From: Rikenellaceae bacterium
Lineage (GTDB): Bacteria > Bacteroidota > Bacteroidia > Bacteroidales > Rikenellaceae
NCBI GenBank assembly: GCA_015060075.1
Contig: SUZE01000013.1
Coordinates: 1-58,303, forward strand
Length of the DNA stretch: 58,303 nucleotides
Direction: 5' to 3'
Part shown: one piece after another, positions 17,465-26,406 of the stretch
Numbering within the stretch: position 1 is the stretch's first letter
How the letters are laid out: each line of letters starts with the position of its first letter
Position numbers and translations under genes: made by a program
Notes under the pieces: generated by a model
Databases searched by the model: none
Seen by the model: only the letters and a program-made list of their open reading frames with translations
Told to the model about the DNA's origin: nothing

Positions 17465-18319
17465 TTAATTCTCTTTGGTTTCTGGTTTCTCTTTTGGAGG
17501 AAGTGGTGCAAGACCTACCATCTTAATAGCTCCCGTAGGACACTCGGCTACGCACTTACGGCACAAACGGCACTTCGTAGAGTCGATAAATGCCAAGTTA
17601 TTCTCAATGGTAATAGCGCCAAACTCGCAAACCTTCAAGCACTTACTGCAACCAATACAACCCGCCTTGCAAGCCTTCATCGTTACAGGGCCTTTGTCCT
17701 TCGACACGCACGATACATAAATCGCACGATTCTTAGGCCACTTCTTGCGCAACTCGATAACGCCCTTCGGACACGCCGCTACACAAGCACCGCAAGCGGT
17801 ACACTTATCGGCATCTACCTCTGCCAAGCCCGTTTCAGGGTTGATGTGTATAGCATCGAATGCACACGCCTCAACGCAATCGCCATAGCCCAAACAGCCG
17901 TAGGCGCAGTCTGTTTCGCCCTTGTAGACACTCGAAGCGATAGCACACGACTTCGTACCTGCGTATGTCGAGGTGCGAGGTCGCTTCTCGCAAGTACCAC
18001 CGCAACGCACGGTTGCCACCTGAGGCTCTTTAACGGGAGCTGTCTTACCCAAATAGTCGGCAATAGCCTTCATGCAGTCGCCACCGCCAACCGAACAGTA
18101 CAACGAGGATATATCCACCTGCTCAACCAATGCAGTAGCCAAGCCACGACAACCCGGGAAGCCGCAACCGCCACAATTTGCGCCCGGCAGCATCTTCTCG
18201 ACATCGTCAATGCGAGGGTCCTCCTCAACCTTAAACTTCTGCGACACAAAGTAGAGGACAACAGCCGCTACCAAACCTATGGCGCAGAGAGGAACGATTG
18301 TGTAAAATAATGACATCAT
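17465..18319 (-). CDS. rnfB: Rnf subunit B (ferredoxin-type electron entry)
   Basis: From ATG 18319, one membrane helix (FYTIVPLCAIGLVAAVVLYF), then the CGGCGFPGC cluster region, then several ferredoxin motifs (CTACGACVAACP, CIGCSKCLKVC, CRLCRKCVAECP). It receives electrons from reduced ferredoxin. A longer frame to 18409 exists, but its extra 30 residues are encoded by the heptamer repeat and spacer DNA and are unlikely to be translated; ATG 18316 is an equal alternative. First rnf gene after the four-helix-bundle cassette. Confidence 0.93.
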   Translation of the reverse strand: MMSLFYTIVPLCAIGLVAAVVLYFVSQKFKVEEDPRIDDVEKMLPGANCGGCGFPGCRGLATALVEQVDISSLYCSVGGGDCMKAIADYLGKTAPVKEPQVATVRCGGTCEKRPRTSTYAGTKSCAIASSVYKGETDCAYGCLGYGDCVEACAFDAIHINPETGLAEVDADKCTACGACVAACPKGVIELRKKWPKNRAIYVSCVSKDKGPVTMKACKAGCIGCSKCLKVCEFGAITIENNLAFIDSTKCRLCRKCVAECPTGAIKMVGLAPLPPKEKPETKEN

Positions 18320-18359
18320 ATCTTTTACCTTATATTTTGTTAATTGTGAACATTTTTTT

Positions 18360-18882
18360 AGACGAGAGACGAAAGACGAGAGACGAGTGTTATTTCCTTT
18401 CTCTACCACTTTCTATTCTTCCCACCTATCTATTTATTTACCACTGTTCGATATACTATTTTTTAATCCAGACAACATTCGAGCAATCTCCATAGTCCGA
18501 CCACATATATCGTCCAATTCGTTTTTATCGATATATCCCAACAATTGCGCTATCTCTAATTGGCTATTTGCCTCCATTAACGAGCCATAGCTAATCTCCA
18601 AAAAGCGTACGACATCTTTATTTGACGAACGACTCATTCCCTCTGCTATATTAGATGTAACTGATATCGCAGCTCGTCTCAACTGCGAGGAGAGAGCATA
18701 ATCCTCAAACAATGGAAACTCCGTAACTATCTTATATACATCTATTACCCAAACTAATGCCTTATGATAGACATCTAATTTACGATATGCAAACTCTTTC
18801 CCCATAATAGCTATTAAACCTGCATCGAAAATGAAAAAGCACAAAAATCAATCTCTCGTCTCTCGTCTCTCGTCTCTCGTCT
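18360..18882. mobile_element. Four-helix-bundle cassette bounded by 28-bp heptamer inverted repeats
   Basis: 18360-18387 (units of AGACGAG/AGACGAA) is the reverse complement of 18855-18882 with one mismatch. Between them is a single gene of the four-helix-bundle (S23) family. The 523-bp unit interrupts the rseC-rnfB junction. No target duplication is evident, and no transposase is present. Mobility is inferred only from the arrangement. Confidence 0.5.
18434..18805 (-). CDS. Four-helix-bundle protein (S23/intervening-sequence family)
   Basis: 123 residues from ATG 18805, with FAYRKLDVYHKALVWVIDVYKI, LSSQLRRAAISVTSNIAEGMSR and EANSQLEIAQLLGYI, the hallmarks of the family first seen inside 23S rRNA intervening sequences. 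It is all-helical with no catalytic residues known. The family is often found as solitary genes scattered through Bacteroidetes genomes. Here it interrupts a respiratory operon in the same orientation. An in-frame extension to 18844 is less likely. Confidence 0.88.
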   Translation of the reverse strand: MGKEFAYRKLDVYHKALVWVIDVYKIVTEFPLFEDYALSSQLRRAAISVTSNIAEGMSRSSNKDVVRFLEISYGSLMEANSQLEIAQLLGYIDKNELDDICGRTMEIARMLSGLKNSISNSGK

Positions 18883-19294
18883 GCAAAGTAAACACAATCC
18901 TCTTCGATATGCGCTTATGAAACAAGCCAAGTATCGCATAGTACAAAGTTGTTACACCAAGTGAAATTATTGCAGCCACGCCATCTGATATACCAACCGC
19001 AACCGCCAAAGCCAACGCAGTTACCAGCACCACCAACGGCACAACATAGCACAGCACCACTGCCATTACACCGGCACTCTGGCGAGCCATAACATTGACC
19101 ACCTCGCCAACGGAATATTGCTCTGCATTATCGGTATAGACAACTATCTCACGAGTAGTACCCTGCCCCATGGCGCACGCCTTGCGAGAGGCACACGAGC
19201 CACAAGCCTCATTGACCTCGATAGCCACACGAACAACGCCCTCCCCAATCGAAAGGACTCTACCCTTGTGTTCTATTTGTTCTGCTTGTGCCAC
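18848..19294 (-). CDS. rseC: RseC-like protein with a repeat-encoded C-terminal tail
   Basis: 148 residues: cytoplasmic N-terminal domain with the Cys motif CGSCASRKAC, then two membrane helices (VMAVVLCYVVPLVVLVTALALAV; IISLGVTTLYYAILGLF). RseC homologues accompany rnf genes and are tied to the SoxR-reducing role in enterobacteria. The last ten residues (TRDERRETRD) are encoded by the GACGAGA heptamer repeat, so the native end was probably replaced or extended. It is 14 bp after nadE. Confidence 0.88.
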   Translation of the reverse strand: MAQAEQIEHKGRVLSIGEGVVRVAIEVNEACGSCASRKACAMGQGTTREIVVYTDNAEQYSVGEVVNVMARQSAGVMAVVLCYVVPLVVLVTALALAVAVGISDGVAAIISLGVTTLYYAILGLFHKRISKRIVFTLQTRDERRETRD

Positions 19295-19308
19295 TACGAA
19301 GAGAACGG

Positions 19309-20895
19309 TTAATCGCCATATTTGTTGATAAGTGGCATCAATCGCTCATGACCAAATGCGCATGCCGACAGACGCAAAACAGGCGGGAACTGATAGCGTT
19401 TCTTCTCATTCTGCATAACTTTCGAATGAATCTTCTCGACAACCTCCGCATCGAAGCCCGCATTGATAATCTCCTCACGATGCTGTCCCTGCTCAATCAT
19501 TCGCATCAAAATCGCATCGACAACATCGTACGGTGGCAACTCATCGCTATCTTTTTGTCCTACATGCAACTCACTTGATGGCTCCTTTGCTAAAATACTC
19601 TCCGGAATAATATTTCCATTAACCTTGTTGATGTATCGTGCCAAGTCAAACATCTCGGTCTTATACAAATCACCCGTAACGCTGAATGCTCCTGCGGTAT
19701 CGCCATAGAGGGTACACATACCCAAAGCATTCTCACTCTTATTCGAGGAGTTCAAAACAATGTAGCCCGTCTTGTTCTGTACAGCCATCAACATTATGGT
19801 ACGCAGACGAGCCTGAATATTCTCCTCCGTAGCATCGAACTCACGACCGCCAATCGCAGGCTTCAAGGTATTTACAACCGAAGTATATGCCTCCGAAATA
19901 GGCAGAACGCTATACTCAATGCCGATACTCTCCGCCAAAGCAGTAGCATCGGTTACAGAGTGGTCGGTCGAGAACTGCGAAGGCATCAGCAGAGCCTTGA
20001 CATTCTCCTTACCGAGAGCCTCAACAGCAATAGATGCAACAACCGCCGAGTCAATACCTCCCGACAATCCCACGCAAGCCTTCCTGTATCCGTTCTTGTA
20101 GAAATAGTCACGCAAGCCCAACACCGCAGCCTTATAGATATAGCCTGTTCGCTCGTGGCGCAACAACTCCTGCGGTATCTCGCAAGGCTTATTCTCCGCC
20201 AATGTATCATAGACGGCAAAATCCTCCTCGAAACTCTTCATCAACAACATAATCTCGCCCCTATTGCCCACAACACACGAAGTGCCATCATAGACAATTT
20301 CACCCGAGCCTCCGACATGGTTTATCAAGACAATAGTTTTTGACTCCACAAAAGCCAGATTATGCATCGTTTCGTAGCGGTACGACATCAAACCCTTGCC
20401 ATATCGGCGGGCATTGATACTGAATATCATATCGACATCTCGGTCAACGTCTTTCAAGAAACTGAAATCATCGCCCACAACAATAGCGACCTTTTCACCT
20501 GCAATGCGGACAACCTTAACGCCCTCACCGCTACTCAAAAAGCCCATTTCGCGGCGAGCCGTAATATTTGCCTTGGTGATATATCGCTCTATTTTGCCGT
20601 TGTTTATTACGACAGCGGCACTCTGTGTTCCGTTCTGCATAAGTACCGGCGCACCTACGACAGCCGTAATGCCATCGCAGTACGAGGCAATCTCATCGAG
20701 AGCCTCATCACAAAGCTCCAAAAATGTTGTTTTGCGAAGGAGGTCAAATGCCGGTGTTCCACTCAATGCCTGCTCGGCAAAGATAACAACATCTGCCCCT
20801 TCTTGTTTTGCTCGCTCCACCGCAATAATGATTTTAGCGGTATTGCCGGCAATATCTCCAATTGTGTAGTTGAGTTGTGCGAGAGCTATTTTCAT
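19309..20895 (-). CDS. nadE: NAD+ synthase with degenerate glutaminase domain
   Basis: 528 residues. The C-terminal synthetase domain is intact: LSGGIDSAVVASIA for ATP pyrophosphate binding, NSSNKSENALG and GDTAGAFSVTGDLYKTEM. The N-terminal domain has the nitrilase (CN-hydrolase) fold, with candidate catalytic Glu41 and Lys108. Where the nucleophile motif ICEDxW should be, the sequence reads VVGDDFS, with Gly at 141 in place of Cys. Glutamine hydrolysis by the usual mechanism is therefore not expected, and the enzyme probably uses free ammonia or a partner. Possible first gene of the rnf transcript. Confidence 0.9.
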   Translation of the reverse strand: MKIALAQLNYTIGDIAGNTAKIIIAVERAKQEGADVVIFAEQALSGTPAFDLLRKTTFLELCDEALDEIASYCDGITAVVGAPVLMQNGTQSAAVVINNGKIERYITKANITARREMGFLSSGEGVKVVRIAGEKVAIVVGDDFSFLKDVDRDVDMIFSINARRYGKGLMSYRYETMHNLAFVESKTIVLINHVGGSGEIVYDGTSCVVGNRGEIMLLMKSFEEDFAVYDTLAENKPCEIPQELLRHERTGYIYKAAVLGLRDYFYKNGYRKACVGLSGGIDSAVVASIAVEALGKENVKALLMPSQFSTDHSVTDATALAESIGIEYSVLPISEAYTSVVNTLKPAIGGREFDATEENIQARLRTIMLMAVQNKTGYIVLNSSNKSENALGMCTLYGDTAGAFSVTGDLYKTEMFDLARYINKVNGNIIPESILAKEPSSELHVGQKDSDELPPYDVVDAILMRMIEQGQHREEIINAGFDAEVVEKIHSKVMQNEKKRYQFPPVLRLSACAFGHERLMPLINKYGD

Positions 20896-20927
20896 CTCTA
20901 AAACAGAAATTTTCTTTTATACTGGCG

Positions 20928-20935
20928 CAAAGATA
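20928..20935 (-). promoter_or_regulatory. nadE promoter -7 element (TATCTTTG)
   Basis: On the minus strand TATCTTTG lies 32 bases before the nadE ATG. The -33 region is only T-rich. It may serve nadE-rseC and, by read-through, the rnf genes. Confidence 0.6.
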
Positions 20936-21032
20936 CTCTTTTTAATTGAAAATTAAAAGTTAAACACCAAAAATTTGGGCAAAGAGTCTAAACTTCAAAC
21001 TCCTTGCCCATAACAGCCTCTATTTTCAACCT

Positions 21033-22310
21033 CTATTTCTGCGCCAATAGGCGATAACTCCAAGGCTCTATATCACCCCATGTATGCTCGTAAAGAGTCG
21101 CTTTCTCGCCCGTAACAACATCGGTATATTCTCCTGCATAGATGCCCGTATGGAAATCGGCAAAGACCTTGTACGGCGAGAGATTGGCAATATAGACCAC
21201 TCTACCATGCTGGTCTTCGCGCACAAAGGTCAGCAGGCAATCGGGAGCGTTATTGTTTATCTCGACATACGAGCCACCCAAATCTGCCGAACGAAGCGCC
21301 GTAAACGAGTGTTTCATCTCGCACAAACGGCGATATAATTCGGTAGTTTTGTTCGGCTCAAACGAGGGCATTGCGTCTTTGTCGAAAAAGGCAAACGAAT
21401 GGTCGTAACCATACTCCTGTCCCGTATAAATCAACGGTAGCGACTTCGGTAAGACAAAAGTGAGCGCAGTCATAGCCTCCAACGCCTCTCCAAATCGGCT
21501 CTGTTCACTACCACTCCACGAATTTTCATCGTGATTGGAGGTAAACGTCAGATGCATCGAACTTTGAGGATAGTCGCTCAACAACGAGTGTATTTTATTA
21601 CGTAACTCCCAAACACGGGATTTACCCTGTGCAACATCGACCATTGCATGGTGCAACTCCCAACCATAGCAGGCATCAAAAGCATCAGAGAAGAACTCTT
21701 TTCCCTCCGCCTCGGCAAGCATAAAAATATTCTTTTTCACGCTTTTCAGTTCTCGGCGTGCCTCCTGCCAAAACTCCAAAGGAACGAGCATCGCCATATC
21801 GCAACGAAAGCCGTCTACATTGTGTTTGGTTACCCAAAATTTCATCGCCTCGATTTGACCGCACCACACCTCCTTTTCGGCATAGTTCAACTTCGCCGTA
21901 TCGCTCCAATCCCAAGGCACTTTTGCAGCTCCGTTTTCGTCACGTTCGTACCAACTCACAGGCTTATCTTTTAGCCACTTAGCATCACGAGCCGTATGAT
22001 TTGCAACCCAATCAAGAATAACCTTCATTCCAAGACGATGTGCCTCCTTGACAAAGGCATCAAAATCCGCCATCGAGCCGAACTCGGGATTTACATCACA
22101 GTAGTCGGAAATAGAGTAATAAGAGCCTAATGAACCTTTGCGTTCCACCTTGCCGATTGGGTATATCGGCATAAGCCACACAACATCTACTCCCATATCG
22201 CACAAATGTTGCAAATGTCGCATAGCCGCAGAAAAAGTACCCGCCTTTGTAAGTTGGCGAATATTCATTTCGTAGACCACCGCATCGTAACTCCAAACTG
22301 CATGTTGCAT
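21033..22310 (-). CDS. GH13 family alpha-amylase-like enzyme, cytoplasmic
   Basis: 425 residues. The four GH13 regions are visible: DWVANHT, VDGFRCDMA (nucleophile Asp), FMLAEAEG (acid/base Glu) and FTSNHDEN (transition-state Asp). A C-terminal beta domain ends WSYRLLAQK. There is no signal peptide, so it acts on cytoplasmic alpha-glucans or maltodextrins, for example in glycogen turnover. Exact specificity is not readable. It is transcribed divergently from the polysaccharide export genes. Confidence 0.9.
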   Translation of the reverse strand: MQHAVWSYDAVVYEMNIRQLTKAGTFSAAMRHLQHLCDMGVDVVWLMPIYPIGKVERKGSLGSYYSISDYCDVNPEFGSMADFDAFVKEAHRLGMKVILDWVANHTARDAKWLKDKPVSWYERDENGAAKVPWDWSDTAKLNYAEKEVWCGQIEAMKFWVTKHNVDGFRCDMAMLVPLEFWQEARRELKSVKKNIFMLAEAEGKEFFSDAFDACYGWELHHAMVDVAQGKSRVWELRNKIHSLLSDYPQSSMHLTFTSNHDENSWSGSEQSRFGEALEAMTALTFVLPKSLPLIYTGQEYGYDHSFAFFDKDAMPSFEPNKTTELYRRLCEMKHSFTALRSADLGGSYVEINNNAPDCLLTFVREDQHGRVVYIANLSPYKVFADFHTGIYAGEYTDVVTGEKATLYEHTWGDIEPWSYRLLAQK

Positions 22311-22345
22311 AGTATTTCTTCCTATCTAAACCATTTTTTCGACAT

Positions 22346-22377
22346 CAAAAGTATAAAAAACTATCCAAATTAGCAAA
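22346..22377 (-). promoter_or_regulatory. GH13 gene promoter
   Basis: On the minus strand TTTG (22374-22377) and TACTTTTG (22346-22353) are 20 bases apart. The -7 box is 35 bases before the ATG. Good match to consensus. Confidence 0.65.
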
Positions 22378-22401
22378 TGTCGCCATCGAAAGGTTGCAGG
22401 T

Positions 22402-22433
22402 ATTGCTTTTTAAAATAAAAAGTATTACCTTTG
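22402..22433 (+). promoter_or_regulatory. Exopolysaccharide export promoter
   Basis: ATTG (22402-22405) and TACCTTTG (22426-22433) are 20 bases apart. The implied leader before the ATG at 22550 is about 110 nt with no recognised riboswitch or antiterminator element. Confidence 0.6.
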
Positions 22434-22549
22434 CGCATGCAAATAGACGGTTGTGTTCACGACTTTACGCACAGCAATCTATCGCAATAATGGTCGAAGA
22501 CCTGTTAGAGTGGTTAAAATTAAGAGTAACAAAACACAAATAAAACAGC

Positions 22550-23371
22550 ATGAAAACAGTAATTAAATCCCTCTCGATGGTTCTGCTCGCAGCAATGCTT
22601 GTAGGTTGCAACGCTTCGAAGAGAGTCATTTACGACTTCAACAAGAACGAAGCTGTAAAGCAAATTCTTACAGATGGGCAGATTCGCATCAAACCTAATG
22701 ACCGATTAACGGTCGTTGTATCGAGCCAAAATCCGGAGTTGGCTGCTCCATTCAACACTTCGACATCACTCAACTCGTTGGCGATGAATCCGATGACAGT
22801 TTCAGCAGCATCAACTACCGCTGCATTGCAGGTACGCACCGTAGACGACAAAGGAATGCTTGAACTCCCTATCATCGGAAAGATAGAGTGTGCAGGCAAG
22901 ACTCGCTCCGAGTTGGCCAACGACATAGCAAAGAAGATTATTGACGGTGGCTACATCAGCGATGCCCTCGTAAATATACAGTTTGCGGACATGAAGTTCT
23001 TTGTACTCGGTGAGGTTGCTCGTCCCGGACAGTTCGACATCACCCGTGACAGAGTGACTGTTTTGGAGGCTTTGGCTATGGCAGGCGATATGACAATCTT
23101 CGGTAACCGTTCGAATGTTGCCGTTATTCGCCGCAATCAGGATAAGAGTTACGAGGTATTCGAATTGAACTTCCTCGAAGGCGGACAGATGGACTCTCCG
23201 GCATTCTTCCTCCAACAGGGCGATGTAGTTTATGTTCAGCCAAACAGATACAAGGCTGCAACTTCGGAGATTAACCAGAACAGAACATTCTGGCTCTCGA
23301 TTGTCAGCACACTCATCACCGCAACATCGTTGGTTCTCACAATTGTTAACTTTGCTCAAAGACAACATTAA
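22550..23371 (+). CDS. Wza-like polysaccharide export lipoprotein
   Basis: 273 residues. The lipoprotein signal ends LLAAMLVGC, with lipidated Cys at 20. The polysaccharide export region (IRIKPNDRLTVVVSSQNPELAAPF) and an SLBB-like domain (FFVLGEVARPGQFDITRDRVTVLEALAMAGDMTIFGNRSNVAVIRR) follow. A hydrophobic segment near the C-terminus (FWLSIVSTLITATSLVLTIVNFA) resembles the Wza transmembrane helix. It forms the outer-membrane exit channel for capsule or exopolysaccharide. It ends 5 bp before the Wzc-like gene. Confidence 0.9.
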   Translation: MKTVIKSLSMVLLAAMLVGCNASKRVIYDFNKNEAVKQILTDGQIRIKPNDRLTVVVSSQNPELAAPFNTSTSLNSLAMNPMTVSAASTTAALQVRTVDDKGMLELPIIGKIECAGKTRSELANDIAKKIIDGGYISDALVNIQFADMKFFVLGEVARPGQFDITRDRVTVLEALAMAGDMTIFGNRSNVAVIRRNQDKSYEVFELNFLEGGQMDSPAFFLQQGDVVYVQPNRYKAATSEINQNRTFWLSIVSTLITATSLVLTIVNFAQRQH

Positions 23372-23376
23372 AAATC

Positions 23377-25806
23377 ATGGAGAATATTTCACAAAACAAC
23401 ACACACCATTCGGAGGGGGAAAACATATTCCATAGAACAGTCTCTTTCCGTGAAATTTTTGACAAGGTACTCAAAAATTGGTATTGGTTCGGTATTTCGG
23501 CATTCGTATTTTTGTGCATCGGAGTGCTCTACCTACTCTCCACCTCACCGGTATATCACCGAGAGGCAACTGTACTGATTAAAGATGCACGCCGAGGAAG
23601 TGCAGCGAGCGAGTTGTCGGCATTTGCCGATATCGCAGGTATCTCAACTCGCCGTAGCGTGGATAATGAGTTGTATGTTTTGCAGGCTCACCGCCTTATG
23701 GTAGAGGTTGTTGATAGACTAAACCTAACAACCAACTACACCACGAAGGCCGGACTTCGTACTGCAACACTCTACAAGAACTCTCCTATCGAGGTTTTGT
23801 TTGTAGATAATTTGGGCGACAAGGGTTGCGCCTTTACAGCCCTTCTCGGCGAAGATGGAGTGACCATCTCGGAGTTTTCATGCAGTCGCCTCGCAAGCGA
23901 AAAAGAGCTAAAAAAGAGCGACAAAGAGTTCACCACAACAGCCAAATTTGGAGAGATTATAAATCTGCCTATTGGTCAGATTACAATCAATCCAACTCTC
24001 TATTTCAACCCTGAATTTGTGGGTAAAGAAATTAAAGTGACAAAAGGAAATAGAGATATTGTTGCAACAGCATATCGCAGTAGGGTGCAGATGTCGTTGG
24101 CCAACAAGATGGCATCGATTATCAACCTCTCAATGAATGATGTTGTACCACAGCGTGCAGATGATGTTCTCAACACTTTGCTTGATGTCTACAACGATGA
24201 CGCAGTCTACGACAATCAGATTGTTGCAGAGGCAACCGCAAAATTCATCACCGAGCGTTTGCAGGTTATCGGCGAGGAGTTGCACTCTATTGATGGCGAT
24301 ATCAAGCGATTCAAGGATAAAAACAACATCGTAGACATCAAGACTGAGACAACACGCCGTACCGAGGGTGCTATACGTTACGAGCAGGAGATTGCCACAA
24401 CAAGCAACCAGGTTGCTATGTCTAAATTCATTCGCAACTACCTCAGCGACAACTCGAAGGATGTAAATATTATCCCTGCCACAACATTTGAGGGCAGCTC
24501 AGCAATTGCAGCACAGATTGCAGATTACAACGAGTTGGTTATTCGCCGCCTGAAACTCGGAAACGACAGTGAAAACAACCCTCTCGTTCAGCAGTTGAAT
24601 CATAGCATCGTATCAACCAAGAACGCTATTCTCTCTTCGCTTGCTTCACATATTTCGGCGCTTGAAATCAAGCTCGCCAACTTGGAGAATGAGGAGCGCA
24701 AGATAAGCAGCATGATTGGTGCAGTTCCAAAGCAGGAGCAGGAGTTTCTCTCAATTGCTCGTCAGCAAAAGATTAAGGAGGAGTTGTACCTATATCTCTT
24801 GACCAAGAGCGAGGAGAATGCTATTACGTTGGCAATCACAGAGCGCCCTGCACGAATTGTCGATTACGCTTTCGGAGGTCCTCGACCAATTTCGCCAAAC
24901 AAGATGTTGATTCTTTTGGCGATGATAATCCTCGGTCTCGGGTTGCCATTGGTTGTTATATATATCCTCATACTCACTGACAACAAGGTTCAGGGCAAGC
25001 ACGATATTGTCAAGTTCTGCTCGGTACCATATCTCGGAGATATTCCATTGTACGAGGGACACCTCAACCGCTCTATCGCAGTCAAGGAGAGTGGTCGTGA
25101 CAAGGTTTCGGAGGCATTCAAGATTTTGCGTACCAATATGGGCTTTATGTCGGGTGGTGAAAAACAGCAGGTTATTCTTACCACTTCGTCTAATGCTCAC
25201 GCAGGTAAGACCTTCGTATCGATGAACCTCGGTATGACCCTCGCATTCTCTGGTAACAAGGTGCTGATGATTGACCTTGACCTTCGCCGCCGTACCCTCT
25301 CAAAGCACATGGGACAGCGCAGTAACCCGAATGGCGTAACGAAGTATTTGAGCTCGACTGACACTCAAATCAACGATATCATCTCAAAGAGTGGTTTGCA
25401 CGAGAACTTCGACTTCGTATATGCAGGTTTGCAGCCGCCAAACCCGGCCGAGTTGTTGATGTCGCAGCGTCTTGACGATTTGATTGCAGAGTGCCGTAAG
25501 CACTACGACTATATCATCATTGATAGCGTTCCGGCCTTGATTATCGCAGATGCAATGATTACCAGTCGTGTAGCAGATTTGAGTGTATATGTTGTACGAG
25601 AGGGCTTGTTGGAGCGTCAGCAGATTCCTGATATCAACGCTCTCCACGAGGAGAAGAAGTTGCGCAACATGTGCATTGTTCTCAATGGAGCGAGCGAGAC
25701 TCGTCAGTCGTACGGATATAGCTATCGCTATCAGTACACCTCAGGCTCGGACAAGAACAACCATGGTTGGCGCAAGGTCTTCAAGAGTTTAGGATTACTT
25801 AAATAG
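23377..25806 (+). CDS. Wzc-like chain-length determinant and tyrosine kinase
   Basis: 809 residues: N-terminal Wzz domain with two membrane helices (WFGISAFVFLCIGVLYLL; MLILLAMIILGLGLPLVVIYILIL), a long periplasmic coiled coil between them, and a cytoplasmic BY-kinase domain. Walker A is SSNAHAGKT (Lys611), Walker A' is LMIDLDLRRRTL and Walker B is YIIIDSVPA (Asp716). A C-terminal tyrosine cluster (SYGYSYRYQY) is the expected autophosphorylation site. Walker A has Asn-Ala-His-Ala where PGEG is usual. It controls polymer length and export with the preceding gene. No glycosyltransferase or flippase genes follow. Confidence 0.92.
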   Translation: MENISQNNTHHSEGENIFHRTVSFREIFDKVLKNWYWFGISAFVFLCIGVLYLLSTSPVYHREATVLIKDARRGSAASELSAFADIAGISTRRSVDNELYVLQAHRLMVEVVDRLNLTTNYTTKAGLRTATLYKNSPIEVLFVDNLGDKGCAFTALLGEDGVTISEFSCSRLASEKELKKSDKEFTTTAKFGEIINLPIGQITINPTLYFNPEFVGKEIKVTKGNRDIVATAYRSRVQMSLANKMASIINLSMNDVVPQRADDVLNTLLDVYNDDAVYDNQIVAEATAKFITERLQVIGEELHSIDGDIKRFKDKNNIVDIKTETTRRTEGAIRYEQEIATTSNQVAMSKFIRNYLSDNSKDVNIIPATTFEGSSAIAAQIADYNELVIRRLKLGNDSENNPLVQQLNHSIVSTKNAILSSLASHISALEIKLANLENEERKISSMIGAVPKQEQEFLSIARQQKIKEELYLYLLTKSEENAITLAITERPARIVDYAFGGPRPISPNKMLILLAMIILGLGLPLVVIYILILTDNKVQGKHDIVKFCSVPYLGDIPLYEGHLNRSIAVKESGRDKVSEAFKILRTNMGFMSGGEKQQVILTTSSNAHAGKTFVSMNLGMTLAFSGNKVLMIDLDLRRRTLSKHMGQRSNPNGVTKYLSSTDTQINDIISKSGLHENFDFVYAGLQPPNPAELLMSQRLDDLIAECRKHYDYIIIDSVPALIIADAMITSRVADLSVYVVREGLLERQQIPDINALHEEKKLRNMCIVLNGASETRQSYGYSYRYQYTSGSDKNNHGWRKVFKSLGLLK

Positions 25807-25823
25807 CAAATACCCCGAATATT

Positions 25824-26210
25824 ATGTCATATACAGGGTTATATATCGCTATCGACTTTGATGGTACTTGCGTAACACACGAGTATCCATATATTGGACA
25901 CGATGTGGGGGCCGTTCCCGTATTGAAGGAGTTGGTTGAGCAGGGGCACCACCTTATTCTCTACACCATGCGTAGTGGCAAACTCGAAAAGGAGGCTGTG
26001 GCGTGGTTCAAGGAGCAGGGCATTCCGCTCTACGCCGTGAACACCAACCCTACTCAGAAAAAGTGGACCAAGTCGCCAAAAGTGCATGCCGACGTCTATA
26101 TTGACGATGGCGCACTTGGAGTACCACTTATTCACTCAATGACCACCTCTCGCCCTTATGTCGATTGGGTAAAGGTTCGCGAGTGGCTTGTTCAGGAGGG
26201 GTTCTTGTAG
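25824..26210 (+). CDS. HAD-superfamily small phosphatase-like protein
   Basis: 128 residues. HAD motif I is DFDGT (Asp11, Asp13), motif II lies in LYTMRSGK, and a late acidic motif is VYIDDGALG. There is no cap domain, so large or macromolecular substrates are possible. It is placed 17 bp after the Wzc-like kinase, so a role with that cluster is possible, but the substrate is not identifiable from sequence. Confidence 0.8.
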   Translation: MSYTGLYIAIDFDGTCVTHEYPYIGHDVGAVPVLKELVEQGHHLILYTMRSGKLEKEAVAWFKEQGIPLYAVNTNPTQKKWTKSPKVHADVYIDDGALGVPLIHSMTTSRPYVDWVKVREWLVQEGFL

Positions 26211-26256
26211 AACGGAAAGCGGAAAACGAAAAACGGAAAACTAAAAAAGCTAATGG
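26211..26256. repeat. Period-7 GGAAAAC-type repeat
   Basis: Heptamers of the type CGGAAAA/CGGAAAG/CGAAAAA occur five times after the HAD gene stop. Same family as upstream of dnaE and around 37.8 kb. Confidence 0.65.
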
Positions 26257-26276
26257 CTAAAAGCTAATAGCCCAAA

Positions 26277-26312
26277 TAGAAGAATGGCAATTTATGCCAT
26301 TCTTCTATTTTA
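26277..26312 (+). terminator. Terminator of the Wza/Wzc/HAD unit
   Basis: TAGAAGAATGGCA pairs with TGCCATTCTTCTA around ATTTA, followed by a T-rich tail. A second short hairpin (TCTGCC/GGCAGA) follows at about 26315-26331. Confidence 0.8.
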
Positions 26313-26406
26313 TTTCTGCCATTTTGGCAGAGTGTTCGATATGGCACAAGGTTTGAACAACACTATCTCCGAAAGCAAACAATAACAAACAATATATAAT
26401 ATAGGT

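Noticed and set aside
18320..18409. N-terminal extension of RnfB
   Set aside because: The extra residues are encoded by the heptamer repeat and spacer; the membrane helix follows directly after the Met-Met start at 18319/18316.
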